From assembly GCA_022824025.1 (NCBI GenBank), contig JAJEBF010000001.1, positions 1-34,242 of the forward strand: a stretch of 34,242 nt of DNA, read 5' to 3'. Numbering within the stretch: the stretch's first letter is position 1; each line of letters begins with the position of its first letter. A program made the translations under genes and the position numbers. Of this stretch, positions 1-7,997 are shown one piece after another. The notes below the pieces were generated by a model that did no database searches, was not told the DNA's origin, and saw only the letters and a program-made list of their open reading frames with translations. The stretch comes from Caldilineaceae bacterium. Lineage in GTDB: Bacteria > Chloroflexota > Anaerolineae > Caldilineales > Caldilineaceae.

Positions 1-41
1 TTCTCAAAATTCTCTCGCCCTCTTTCCGTGGCTTCGCTCAT
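1..41 (-). CDS. Partial N-terminus of putative IS66-type transposase
   Basis: An ATG at 39-41 on the minus strand opens a frame of about 13 codons (MSEATERGRENFE) that leaves the window. A GTAGGG sequence lies a few bases upstream and could serve as ribosome binding site. It sits about 100 bp inside an IS66-type inverted repeat, where the transposase would start. The fragment is too short to recognise by itself; the call rests on position and on the clear IS66-like transposase C-terminus in the same orientation at the other end of the window. Confidence 0.35.
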   Translation of the reverse strand, partial: MSEATERGRENFE

Positions 42-138
42 ATTCCCTACTCTATCGCACCCAACATAAAATTCGCAATAGCTTTCTGTTTGCCTTGCCT
101 TTGCTCTCGTTCTTCTTATCCTTAGCCTGAGTAGTTAC
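1..138 (-). mobile_element. IS66-type insertion sequence, transposase-start end
   Basis: The end of an insertion sequence continues beyond the window. Read on the minus strand from position 138 it begins GTAACTACTCAG, the GTAA start known for IS66-family inverted repeats. The same 12 bases begin the element at 34104, so the two are inverted-repeat partners with a few differences further in. A short open frame starts inside it at 41 and runs off the window. The 8 bases next to this end (139-146, gaatagct) do not match those next to the other end, so no shared target duplication is seen. Confidence 0.6.
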
Positions 139-239
139 GAATAGCTTAAGGACAATAAACCTTCAGGGTCCAGACAGTGTACAACGCGTCCTGAGACGGG
201 TCAACGGGCGGGAAAGGAGGGAACGTGGCGAATGCCCGC

Positions 240-1409
240 TCACCCGCTGTACATCTCCAGATGCCGCGCCGCGATCACTTCCCAGCTGAACTGGCGGGCC
301 GCCTTACGGGCGTTGACACGCAGCTTTTCCGCCAGGCGGGGGTCCGCAGCAATTCGCCTCACCGCCGCCGCGGTCGCCGCCGGATCTCTGGGGGGAACGA
401 GCAGCAGGTCGGAATCCGGCGCCAGCTCCGGCGTCGGCGCCTGTGGATGCGTTGTCACGATCGCGCAGCCGTTGGCAAGCGCGGCCGTCAACGTGCTGCG
501 GCGCATGCTCATGCCGTCCTCATACGGCATCACCAACACATCAATGGCGTTGAAATCGGCCGCGACCTCTTCGTCCGACTGGTGGCCCGTCCACCGCACG
601 CGGCCCGCCAGCCCACGTTCAGCGATGGCCGCCTCGACCCGCTGCAAATAGCCGTAGTTTGTCGCGTCGCTCGCCCCCACCCGGTCGCCGATCATCAGCA
701 GATGAACATCCCGGCCTTCGCCTGCCAGCGCCGCCAGCGTCTCGACCAGCGTCAGCCCCCCCTTGCTCGCGTTGAGAAAGCCGAAATAGCCCAGCACCAG
801 CTGTTCGCCGCCGTAGCCGCGCGCGGCCCGGCGCCGCGTCCGCTCCGCCGCCGTGAACTGGCGGCTCTCGATGTCGCTGCCGATTGGAATCCGGTGCAGC
901 TGGCCGCGCTGCACCTGCCCTTGCACCGATTCCCAGTCACTCTGATTCGTGACCACCACCGTATCCGCGGCGCGCAGCGGCAGCCGCGTAACCCAGTTAC
1001 GCAGCCCGGCCCCGGCCTTGGGAAAAAGATAGGGAACCCGCAGGTCGTGGTAGGTCCAGGCGGCCCGCAGCCCGTATCGCCTCAGGAAGTAGGGCAGAGC
1101 GTTTATGGCGGGATGCATCCCGTAGGCAGCCGTCTGGTACTGAACGTGAATCCATTCGGCGCCGATGGCGCGAGCGCAGGCAGGGATGTCGGACAGGATC
1201 CGCCAGCCCCAACTGCGGCGTCCCGGCAGCACCCGAACAGCACCCGACTCTGCCGTCACCTGCTCGGCGGTCAGGACGCTTACCTGCGCGCCCTGTCTCT
1301 GCAACGCTGACGCCAGTTCAGCCGTAAACCTGCCGACACCGCCCACCATCGGCGGGTATTCACCGGTGACGAACAACACCTTCGGTTGCTCTGCCGCCAC
1401 TCTGCTCAC
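240..1409 (-). CDS. Glycosyltransferase family 4 (GT-B fold)
   Basis: A 389-residue GT4-like glycosyltransferase, expected to move a sugar from an activated donor to a lipid-linked or surface glycan in the cytoplasm. The N-terminal Rossmann domain opens with VLFVTGEYPPMVGGVGRF (about residues 11-28), the usual glycine-rich acceptor-side loop. The C-terminal donor domain has LGYFGFLNASKG (about 208-219) and the MPYEDGMSMRRST segment followed by ALANGCAIVTT, where the family binds the nucleotide sugar. It starts with GTG at 1409 behind a G-rich AAGGGGGG ribosome site, 26 bp after the next minus-strand gene, so the two are probably co-transcribed. The length is normal. The sugar and acceptor cannot be told from sequence. 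Confidence 0.85.
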   Translation of the reverse strand: MSRVAAEQPKVLFVTGEYPPMVGGVGRFTAELASALQRQGAQVSVLTAEQVTAESGAVRVLPGRRSWGWRILSDIPACARAIGAEWIHVQYQTAAYGMHPAINALPYFLRRYGLRAAWTYHDLRVPYLFPKAGAGLRNWVTRLPLRAADTVVVTNQSDWESVQGQVQRGQLHRIPIGSDIESRQFTAAERTRRRAARGYGGEQLVLGYFGFLNASKGGLTLVETLAALAGEGRDVHLLMIGDRVGASDATNYGYLQRVEAAIAERGLAGRVRWTGHQSDEEVAADFNAIDVLVMPYEDGMSMRRSTLTAALANGCAIVTTHPQAPTPELAPDSDLLLVPPRDPAATAAAVRRIAADPRLAEKLRVNARKAARQFSWEVIAARHLEMYSG

Positions 1410-1435
1410 GCCCCCTTCCCCATATGGCCGTCCGG

Positions 1436-1858
1436 TCAGTCGGGAATCCGTTCCTGGAGTGCGGCCAGAAGTTCCTCCTGGCGCGCCACCGCCGGCAAAA
1501 ACTGCGTGCGGGGTACCTCCGTTTCCACGATACCGTCAGCCGAAACGGGCCAATAGACGAGGCTCACTCCGGGCATGAAGCGACCGGCCTCTTCACAGAT
1601 GATCATCTGCCGGAACTGAATCTGCTGGGTCGGCTGTAACGGCGCCCGCACGGTTACGCCGTCGGCGGTCAACTCTAGCTGCATCAACGCCCAGCGCACA
1701 TAGATGAGGGTGAAAGCGATCGCGCCCAGAAGGAAGAAAAGGGTAGGCAGGCTGAATCCCTTGAGGAGCTCCCACAGGAAAAGCAACACCACTGCCGCGC
1801 CGCCCGCGGCAAACAGGCGGTATGTTGTACGGGGAAGGTAGACCGGGGCGTCAGTCAT
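1436..1858 (-). CDS. Small membrane protein with two helices and a PH-like tail
   Basis: Not recognised as a named family. Two adjacent hydrophobic segments (about residues 15-34 and 38-56 from the ATG) are followed by a soluble tail of roughly 80 residues rich in beta-type sequence (LELTADGVTVRAPL, then QIQFRQMIICEE). This arrangement is typical of bacterial PH-domain (bPH) membrane proteins. The ATG at 1858 is chosen because MTDAPVYLPRTTYRL looks like a natural start; a GTG at 1885 would add nine residues, and neither has a good ribosome site. It lies between a glycosyltransferase and another small membrane protein, all on the minus strand and closely spaced. Confidence 0.6.
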   Translation of the reverse strand: MTDAPVYLPRTTYRLFAAGGAAVVLLFLWELLKGFSLPTLFFLLGAIAFTLIYVRWALMQLELTADGVTVRAPLQPTQQIQFRQMIICEEAGRFMPGVSLVYWPVSADGIVETEVPRTQFLPAVARQEELLAALQERIPD

Positions 1859-1896
1859 CAGACTGATGGCGGGTAGTGCATGCACGCCGCCAGCCG

Positions 1897-2217
1897 CTAT
1901 TCACCGCTGCTCGGATGCCGTCGGCTGCTGACGAACAACATCGCCAACGCCACCACCGAGAGAACGCCGGCGCCGTAAACGATCATGCGGATGACCTGGC
2001 TTTCCCACAGCGTCGGCGCGAAGCCGGCAAACCCGCCCAGAATCCCGGCCAGAGGCACGGTCGCAATCAGGACGAAATGGAGCATCATGTACTCGGGAGA
2101 AGGGCGCGGCAAATCCTCGCGCGTGAGGAACTTCATCATCATGTAGATCGCGCCCAGCGGATAGAGTACGCCCACCAGCAGAAGAACGCCTGAGCCAACT
2201 TTGTACAGAATGTCCAT
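1897..2217 (-). CDS. Hypothetical three-helix membrane protein
   Basis: A 106-residue protein of unknown function. It is nearly all membrane: helices at about residues 7-29, 43-66 and 75-97, with a short basic C-terminus (SSRRHPSSGE). It lies 18 bp downstream of the ABC ATPase on the same strand, where a permease would be expected for a BMP-type transporter. At about 100 residues with three helices it is far too small to be one and lacks permease sequence features. The ribosome site before ATG 2217 is weak (a TAGG), which suggests translation may depend on coupling to the upstream gene. Confidence 0.6.
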   Translation of the reverse strand: MDILYKVGSGVLLLVGVLYPLGAIYMMMKFLTREDLPRPSPEYMMLHFVLIATVPLAGILGGFAGFAPTLWESQVIRMIVYGAGVLSVVALAMLFVSSRRHPSSGE

Positions 2218-2235
2218 GCCTATCGCGTATGTCGG

Positions 2236-3783
2236 TCAAGCCGTCTGTTGGCCGGCCATCATCAGCCCAATCTGTTCGCGGGTGGCCGAGCCGATGTCGA
2301 CCACGCCCATCACCCGCCCGCCGTTGAGTACGGCAACGCGGTCTGCCAGGCTGAACAACTCGTCCAAATCTTCGCTGATCAACAGCACCGCAACACCGGC
2401 TGCCTGCTGCTCCAGCAGGCGCTGGCGCACCGCCTCCGTCGCGCCCACGTCCAGCCCCTGTGTCGGATGGGCCGCGATGATCAGCTTGGGGTCTGTCGTC
2501 AACTCACGGGCCAGAATCAGCTTCTGCAGATTCCCGCCGGAGAGCGCGCCGGCATTGGTCGCGATGCCGGGCGTGTCCACGTTGAACTCCTCCACCAGCT
2601 CCGCGCTCATCTTGTCCAGACCGTCGCGATCCAATAACGGACCGGACCTGCTCCGGTAGTGTTTGAGCGCGATATTGTCCGCAACATTCATCGAGCCGAC
2701 CGAGCCCACGTGAATGCGGCTTTCCGGGATGTGGGCGATACCCGCATCGATGATGGCGCGCGGAGTCCGGTTGGTGAGCTCCTGCCCCAGCAGGCGAAAG
2801 CCCCCGCTGGTGGCCCGCCGCAGACCGGTCAACAGCTCGGCCAGCTCCTTCTGCCCGTTGCCGGCAACACCGGCTATGCCCAGAATCTCGCCACTACGGA
2901 TTTGCAGCGAAACATCCTGCAGGGCAGGCAACCGCTTGTCACTCAGGCAGCTGACGCCCTCGACCTCCAGACAAATCTCGCCGAACTCCTGCTCTTCCTT
3001 GTCGATGCGGAACACAACCGTCCGCCCCACCATCAACTCGGCCAGATGCGCGGCGCTGGTCTCGGCGGTCACGTCCTCGCTGGCCACGACCCGCCCCTGA
3101 CGCAGGACAGTCACCCTGTTGGCAAATCGGGTCACCTCATCCAGCTTGTGGCTGATGAAGATGATCGTCTTGCCTTCCTGCACCATGCGCGCCATCGTCT
3201 GGCCCAGCGCGTCCGCTTCCTGCGGCGTAAGGACTGCCGTCGGCTCATCCAGGATCAGGATGTCCGCGCCCCGGTACAGCGCCTTCAAAATCTCGATCCG
3301 CTGCTGCTCGCCGACGCTCAACTGCCAGACAAACGCCTCTGGGTCCACGTGCAGATCATACTGCTCGCTCACCTCGGCAATGCGCCGCTGCACCCGCTGC
3401 ATATCCAGCCGCAACGGTTTGAATCGGCCCCTCTCGGCAGGCGCGCAGTAGGGATCGTCCAGCCCCAGGATGATGTTCTCAGCCACCGTCTGATTCATCA
3501 CCAGCTTGAAGTGCTGATGGACCATCGCGATGCCCAGGTCGAAGGCAGTCTTGGGCGAATCGATATGCACAGGACGCCCATGCACGAGCACATGACCCTG
3601 TTCCGGCAGATACAACCCGGCCAGGACATTCATCAGCGTCGACTTGCCCGCGCCGTTCTCCCCCAGCAGGGCATGAATCTCACCCTTATTGACCGTCAGA
3701 TCGACGCTGTCGTTTGCCAATACGCCGGGAAACCGTTTGGTGATTCCCCGCATATCCACGGCAAGAGGTGTTCCGTTCGTCAT
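2236..3783 (-). CDS. ABC transporter ATP-binding protein, BMP/nucleoside or simple-sugar type
   Basis: A 515-residue duplicated ATPase of the RbsA/YufO type that powers import of nucleosides or simple sugars. The first half has an intact Walker A (GENGAGKST, 41-49), signature LSVGEQQ (155-161) and Walker B ILILDE ending in catalytic E180. The second half has signature LSGGNLQ (414-420) and AAHPTQGLD, but its Walker A is replaced by GVAGNGQKE (305-313) without the GKS/T. This loss is usual for the second domain of the family. It follows two BMP-type lipoprotein genes on the same strand, which points to purine nucleosides as cargo. No membrane permease gene follows, which is unusual for such operons. 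Confidence 0.9.
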   Translation of the reverse strand: MTNGTPLAVDMRGITKRFPGVLANDSVDLTVNKGEIHALLGENGAGKSTLMNVLAGLYLPEQGHVLVHGRPVHIDSPKTAFDLGIAMVHQHFKLVMNQTVAENIILGLDDPYCAPAERGRFKPLRLDMQRVQRRIAEVSEQYDLHVDPEAFVWQLSVGEQQRIEILKALYRGADILILDEPTAVLTPQEADALGQTMARMVQEGKTIIFISHKLDEVTRFANRVTVLRQGRVVASEDVTAETSAAHLAELMVGRTVVFRIDKEEQEFGEICLEVEGVSCLSDKRLPALQDVSLQIRSGEILGIAGVAGNGQKELAELLTGLRRATSGGFRLLGQELTNRTPRAIIDAGIAHIPESRIHVGSVGSMNVADNIALKHYRSRSGPLLDRDGLDKMSAELVEEFNVDTPGIATNAGALSGGNLQKLILARELTTDPKLIIAAHPTQGLDVGATEAVRQRLLEQQAAGVAVLLISEDLDELFSLADRVAVLNGGRVMGVVDIGSATREQIGLMMAGQQTA

Positions 3784-3904
3784 AGGAGGCGGAGTTTGGC
3801 AGTGCGCGCCGGCGTCGATAAAGAAATGAAGTCAAGAGAGGAGGGCCACCGGCTCTTGCCCCACTCTCTTGTACCCGATCCGCAATCTGTGTTCTTACCC
3901 TGCC

Positions 3905-5023
3905 TTACTGAGGAATCTCGCCGGTAACACCTGCGACCAGCCAGTCATAACTGAGCAGGGCCGGGTCGTCCATACACTCTCCCGCAGCGACCCGTTCTGC
4001 GCCCGTATTATCGTTGATCGGGCCGCAGAAGAACTGAAAACTGCCGTCAAGAATGCCTTCCTTCGCCTCCTCGACTGCAATTCTCACCACCGCCGGCACA
4101 AATTCAGCCACCGGCGCGAGGTCCAAAACGCCATCTTCCATGCCCCACCAGACCGGTTCATTGGTCCAAGTCCCGGCAGCCACGTCGCGCACCTTCTTCT
4201 CATAGATGACCTGCCAGTTCCAGACCGGCGCGGTCAGCAATGCCTGCGGCGCGATCTCTGGGTTGACCACGTTATAGCCGATCGCATAAACACCTTGCTC
4301 CTGCGCCAGTTTGTCCGGTTCGACACTGTCGCTCTCGCGGGCCACAACATCCGCGCCGGCATCAATGAGCGCCTGCGCGGCTTCACGTTCGGCAGGGGGA
4401 TCAAACCAGGCAAAAATCCAGACCGGACGCACCTCCACGAGCGGGTTGATCGACTGGGCCCCCAGGGCGAAGGCATTCAGATTGCGCACCACCTCCGGAA
4501 TGGGGTAGGGCGCGATATATCCGAGAACATTGGACTGTGTCATCGCGCCGGCGACCATGCCCGCGAGGTACCAGCCCTGGTAGCCGCGGCCGTCATAGAT
4601 GCCGACATTCTCAGCCGTCTTGTACCCGGTGGCATGCTCAAACTTCACATCCGGAAACTCCGCCGCAACTTCAATAACGCTATCCATATAGCCGAAACTG
4701 GTGGCAAAAATCAAGTCATAGCCTTGGGCCGCGTAGCTCTGCAGCACACGCGCCGCGTCCGGTCCTTCCGCCACAAGCTCGCTGTATGTTGTTTCCACGC
4801 CGAGCTCTTCCAGCGCCAACCGGCCCTGATCGTGTGCATAGCTCCAACCGAGATCTCCCACCGGGCCGACGTAGACAAAGGCGACCTTCATCGAATCCAC
4901 TGTTCTTGCCGAACCTGCCTCCTCTGCGGCCGGCGGCGCACTCTCGATCGACTGACAGGCGCTGATCAGCAGTGCCAGGACAAGCAGAACGCCAACCACC
5001 ATCCTCAATTGTCGAATCCTCAT
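3905..5023 (-). CDS. BMP-family ABC substrate-binding lipoprotein (copy 1)
   Basis: A 372-residue lipoprotein of the BMP/PnrA family that captures nucleosides or related ligands outside the membrane. A signal peptide with lipobox LISAC puts the lipid-anchored cysteine at residue 23. The mature protein has VAFVYVGPVGDLGWSYAHD, the N-terminal ligand-binding strand of the family, then FATSFGYMD and HATGYKT, family hallmarks around the cleft. ATG 5023 has an AGGAG site 9 bases upstream. It precedes the ABC ATPase by about 120 bp and follows a second, clearly related BMP gene, so it probably arose by tandem duplication. The two copies have diverged strongly outside the core motifs and may prefer different ligands. 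Confidence 0.9.
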   Translation of the reverse strand: MRIRQLRMVVGVLLVLALLISACQSIESAPPAAEEAGSARTVDSMKVAFVYVGPVGDLGWSYAHDQGRLALEELGVETTYSELVAEGPDAARVLQSYAAQGYDLIFATSFGYMDSVIEVAAEFPDVKFEHATGYKTAENVGIYDGRGYQGWYLAGMVAGAMTQSNVLGYIAPYPIPEVVRNLNAFALGAQSINPLVEVRPVWIFAWFDPPAEREAAQALIDAGADVVARESDSVEPDKLAQEQGVYAIGYNVVNPEIAPQALLTAPVWNWQVIYEKKVRDVAAGTWTNEPVWWGMEDGVLDLAPVAEFVPAVVRIAVEEAKEGILDGSFQFFCGPINDNTGAERVAAGECMDDPALLSYDWLVAGVTGEIPQ

Positions 5024-5091
5024 GTAACTTCACTCCTTTTCACTACAATTACAGACGGACTCGCTCATCGATACTTCCAGTCATGCAGCAA

Positions 5092-5144
5092 ACAGATTGC
5101 TCCTCCCTCTTCCGCTGCCTGACTTCAAGAGAGGAGCAATCTGT
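5092..5144. repeat. Perfect 14-bp inverted repeat (stem-loop) between the two BMP genes
   Basis: ACAGATTGCTCCTC at 5092-5105 is matched exactly by its reverse complement at 5131-5144, leaving a 25-base loop. It lies in the 223-bp gap between the two lipoprotein genes. Read on the minus strand there is only a short TTTG after the stem, so it is a poor rho-independent terminator. It could cut transcription partly, or protect the 3' end of the upstream message and so set different levels for the two genes. Confidence 0.55.
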
Positions 5145-5246
5145 GGGAATCACGCCCGAACGGGTCCAGGCCCCTGCTTTTGGCAAGCGGACGCCCAAGC
5201 CGATTCCTGGTACGTCACACGATTCAATTTCAGACCAGGACGCGGG

Positions 5247-6392
5247 CTAGTTCCCGAGCGGGGCAGCCTCGCCCGGCGCCTCGCCGACAACACCCTCCAC
5301 AAACCAGTCCATGCCCAGCATCTGGCCGTCATCCATGCACTGGCCATCTTCCAGGAACTGGACGCCGTTCTGGCCGTTCATCGCGCCGCAGAACACATCC
5401 GTCTCACCGGAAACGATCATGGCCTGCTTTTCGCTGACCATTGCGGTTACGTCATCCGGGACGTTCGGGCTCATTTCCGCCAAGCCAACGATCCCGTCAT
5501 CCATGCCGCCCCAGTACTGCTCAGTAACCCAGCTGTGGTCGCGCGCTTGCTCCGCGAACTTCACGAACGCCGGGCCCCAATTCCAGACCGGTCCCGTGAG
5601 GACGGAGTCACCGACAAATACACGCATGTCGCTGTTATAACCGATGCTGGTTCCACCCCGCTCGGCCGCGGCCTTCTGCGGCTCCGTCGTGTCCTGGTGC
5701 TGGGCGATGATATCCGCGCCCTGGTCCAGCAACGCTTCAGCCGCTTCCTTTTCTTCGGGCGGCCCAAACCAGGTGTTCGTCCAAACGACCCGCACCTCGG
5801 CGTCCGGATTCGCCTCGCGCACGCCCAGCGTGAACGCGTTGATGCCTCGGATCACCTCAGGAATCGGGAAGGCAGCCACGTAGCCGATGATATTGCTCTC
5901 CGTCATGCTGCCTGCCACCAGGCCGCTCAAATAGCGGGGCTGGTACATGCGACCGAAAAGCGTACTCATGTTGTCCGCCGTCTTGTAGCCGGATACATGC
6001 ACAAAATACTGGTCCGGGAACTCCTGGGCAACGGTCAGTGTCGGATCCATATAGCCGAAGCTGGTGGTGATCACCAGATCATAGCCCTTCTGCGCAAAGT
6101 CGCGGATAACACGCTCCGCGTCCGGGCCTTCAGGTACGTTCTCAATAAAGGCCGTCTCCGCGCCGCCCTCAAGATGCTCTTCCAGGTACAGCCGACCCTC
6201 ATCGTGCGCATACGTCCAGCCCAGGTCTCCGATGGGCGCGACATAGACAAAGGCAACCCGCAAAGCCGCTGCCATTTCATCGCCCGCCATCTCCTCCGCG
6301 GCTGGCGCCTCCGTGACCGGCTGGCAAGCGCCAATCAGCATTGCCAGGATGAGCATGACACCCACTACTGTCCACGAATGTCGAACTCTCAT
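5247..6392 (-). CDS. BMP-family ABC substrate-binding lipoprotein (copy 2)
   Basis: A 381-residue paralogue of the lipoprotein at 3905-5023 with the same layout. Lipobox LIGAC gives a lipidated cysteine at residue 23, then an acidic Glu/Ala linker, VAFVYVAPIGDLGWTYAHD, TTSFGYMDPT and HVSGYKTADN. ATG 6392 has AAGGAG 9 bases upstream. It is the first gene of the minus-strand transporter set, and a 351-bp gap separates it from a divergent plus-strand gene, so the operon promoter is probably in that gap. The ligand is inferred from the family (purine nucleosides are best known); other Chloroflexota members may bind other small metabolites. Confidence 0.9.
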   Translation of the reverse strand: MRVRHSWTVVGVMLILAMLIGACQPVTEAPAAEEMAGDEMAAALRVAFVYVAPIGDLGWTYAHDEGRLYLEEHLEGGAETAFIENVPEGPDAERVIRDFAQKGYDLVITTSFGYMDPTLTVAQEFPDQYFVHVSGYKTADNMSTLFGRMYQPRYLSGLVAGSMTESNIIGYVAAFPIPEVIRGINAFTLGVREANPDAEVRVVWTNTWFGPPEEKEAAEALLDQGADIIAQHQDTTEPQKAAAERGGTSIGYNSDMRVFVGDSVLTGPVWNWGPAFVKFAEQARDHSWVTEQYWGGMDDGIVGLAEMSPNVPDDVTAMVSEKQAMIVSGETDVFCGAMNGQNGVQFLEDGQCMDDGQMLGMDWFVEGVVGEAPGEAAPLGN

Positions 6393-6743
6393 GAAATTGT
6401 CTCCTTTAATTCAATTGGTTCCTTCAAATGAACGATAGAACTGTTAGTCGCAGATTGCCCGACGCCCGCAATGATGGGGCGCCGACAACCGCGCTTCGCC
6501 GTTGAAAGTTCACATTTCACAACTATCGCCTGGAAAACAATCATAGCCGCAGACTGAGGCAATGGTAACGCAAAGACAGCCAAAACTCAACTATGAAATC
6601 ATCGCTTTCCCGCGCAAAGACCCTGTTAGGCAATCCTGCGCGCCCATCTGTATAATTCAGAGAATGACTGCGTCATCTGGCTGGCTGCCCGCAAATCGCC
6701 AACGGCCGCCGGCCACCTATCTTTCACCAGAGGTCCAATCTCC
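6393..6743. other. Divergent intergenic region between BMP operon and methyltransferase fusion
   Basis: No gene is supported in these 351 bp. It must hold promoters for both directions. One plus-strand TATAAT stands out (6651-6656). No riboswitch fold, tRNA or long repeat was recognised by eye, though an S-box or purine riboswitch cannot be excluded without a covariance search. Confidence 0.5.
6626..6656 (+). promoter_or_regulatory. Candidate sigma-70-type promoter for the methyltransferase fusion
   Basis: A consensus TATAAT at 6651-6656 lies about 88 bases before the ATG at 6744. The best upstream match is TTAGGC at 6626-6631 with a 19-base spacer, a weak and wide -35. This is a judgement from pattern only. 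Confidence 0.35.
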
Positions 6744-7952
6744 ATGACAGAGTACCAGATTACGTACTGGCGGGACTTCCCGTCAATGGTGGTGGCCCGC
6801 GAGGGACGCCGCGCCCGACACAAGGTCCAGCTGCCTGCCCGCTTTCAGGTCGCGATCGACGAAGCCGCCATGCGCGCCGGCGCGACCGGCTCCGATGAAT
6901 ACCTGGACGGCTGGCTGCGCTCAGACTGGCAGGAAAAGGAGGGGAATCCCGAAGACGTGGCCCAGGCCGTTGCCGCGCGGCTCGAAGCCGACTATCCCCC
7001 GCAGCGCTTACGCAAGCTGCTGTCCTCGATTACACCCGATTCCTCTTCCGCAGGGTGGCTGACACCGCGCCGTCACCCTGTGATCGAGCTGCTGAACCAG
7101 CGCGGCGGGCCCCTTCTGGGCGACGGGGCCATGGCGACAATGCTGCAGGACGTAGGTCTCACCGGCGGCGCCGCGCCGGAGCTTTGGAATGTGGAGAATC
7201 CCGAGGCAGTTCAGGCCGTCTATCGAGGCTACGTCGAGGCCGGATCCCACATCATAACGACCAACACCTTCGGCGGCACCACCGCCCGGCTCAAGATGCA
7301 CGACCTCCAGGACAGACTGAACGAGTTGAACGCGGCCGGCGTGCAGTTGGCGCGCAAAATCGCCGACGAGGCCGGCGATGTGCTGGTGGGGGCCTCGGTC
7401 GGCCCGACCGGCGAGCTGCTCGATCCCCTGGGCGTGATGACGGTGGATGAAGCGACCGAGCTCTTCTCCGAACAGGTGGCCGTGATGGCCGACGCCGGCG
7501 CCGACTTCATCCTCACCGAAACCATGAGCGACCTGCAGGAGGTGGAAGCCGCGGTGCGCGCCGTCGATCAGGCGACCGACCTGCCCATCGTCTCCATGCT
7601 CACTTTCGATACCAACCTGCATACCATGATGGGCGTCAGCCCCAAACAGGCCGTCGAAACGCTGGCAAGCTGGGGCGTCCAGGTGATCGGCGCCAACTGC
7701 GGCAACGGCCCCGACGAGATCCGGACGGTGATGGCGGAGATGGTTGCCCACCGTCCGCCCGGCGTCATCCTCTATGCCCAGAGCAACGCGGGCCTGCCCG
7801 TCCTGCAGGGAGACGATGTGATCTACGACGGCACGCCCGAGGTCATGGCCGATTACGCCCGCCAGATGAAGGACCTCGGCGTAGACGTGATCGCTGGCTG
7901 CTGCGGCACAACCCCGGTCCACCTGCGCGCGATGCGCGAGGCATTGGGGTAG
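6744..7952 (+). CDS. Homocysteine S-methyltransferase with N-terminal Virulence_fact domain
   Basis: A 402-residue two-domain protein. Residues 1 to about 97 (starting MTEYQITYWRDFPSMV) match the small Virulence_fact (PF13769-like) domain, of unknown role. Residues 110-402 are a homocysteine S-methyltransferase barrel: GDGAMATML near the start, TNTFGGT, then zinc-binding cysteines C319 (GANCGNGP) and C386-C387 (GCCGTTP). The enzyme would methylate homocysteine to methionine from a donor such as betaine, S-methylmethionine or a corrinoid/folate methyl group. The ATG at 6744 follows AGAGG about 10 bases upstream. The fusion may couple the helper domain to a methyl-transfer pathway. The domain assignments are strong; the donor is unknown. 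Confidence 0.85.
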   Translation: MTEYQITYWRDFPSMVVAREGRRARHKVQLPARFQVAIDEAAMRAGATGSDEYLDGWLRSDWQEKEGNPEDVAQAVAARLEADYPPQRLRKLLSSITPDSSSAGWLTPRRHPVIELLNQRGGPLLGDGAMATMLQDVGLTGGAAPELWNVENPEAVQAVYRGYVEAGSHIITTNTFGGTTARLKMHDLQDRLNELNAAGVQLARKIADEAGDVLVGASVGPTGELLDPLGVMTVDEATELFSEQVAVMADAGADFILTETMSDLQEVEAAVRAVDQATDLPIVSMLTFDTNLHTMMGVSPKQAVETLASWGVQVIGANCGNGPDEIRTVMAEMVAHRPPGVILYAQSNAGLPVLQGDDVIYDGTPEVMADYARQMKDLGVDVIAGCCGTTPVHLRAMREALG

Positions 7953-7958
7953 GAGAGG

Positions 7959-7995
7959 GGGAAGCGGGGAGAGGAAGCCTTCCTTCACGCTTCCC
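7959..7995. terminator. Bidirectional stem-loop between convergent genes
   Basis: GGGAAGCG at 7959-7966 pairs with CGCTTCCC at 7988-7995, and the intervening bases contain a further AGGAAG/CTTCCT pairing. TTT follows on the plus strand. It lies exactly between the stop codons of the convergent methyltransferase (7952) and adenine methylase (7998) genes, where a shared terminator is expected. Confidence 0.5.
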
Positions 7996-7997
7996 TT

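Noticed and set aside
225..1310. Long plus-strand frame of 361 codons
   Set aside because: Antisense to the glycosyltransferase; Arg/Pro/His-rich composition without domain, typical of a GC-rich shadow frame.
2659..6431. Several 417-444-codon plus-strand frames
   Set aside because: They are antisense to the ABC ATPase and the BMP lipoproteins, which have clear motifs; the frames themselves have none.
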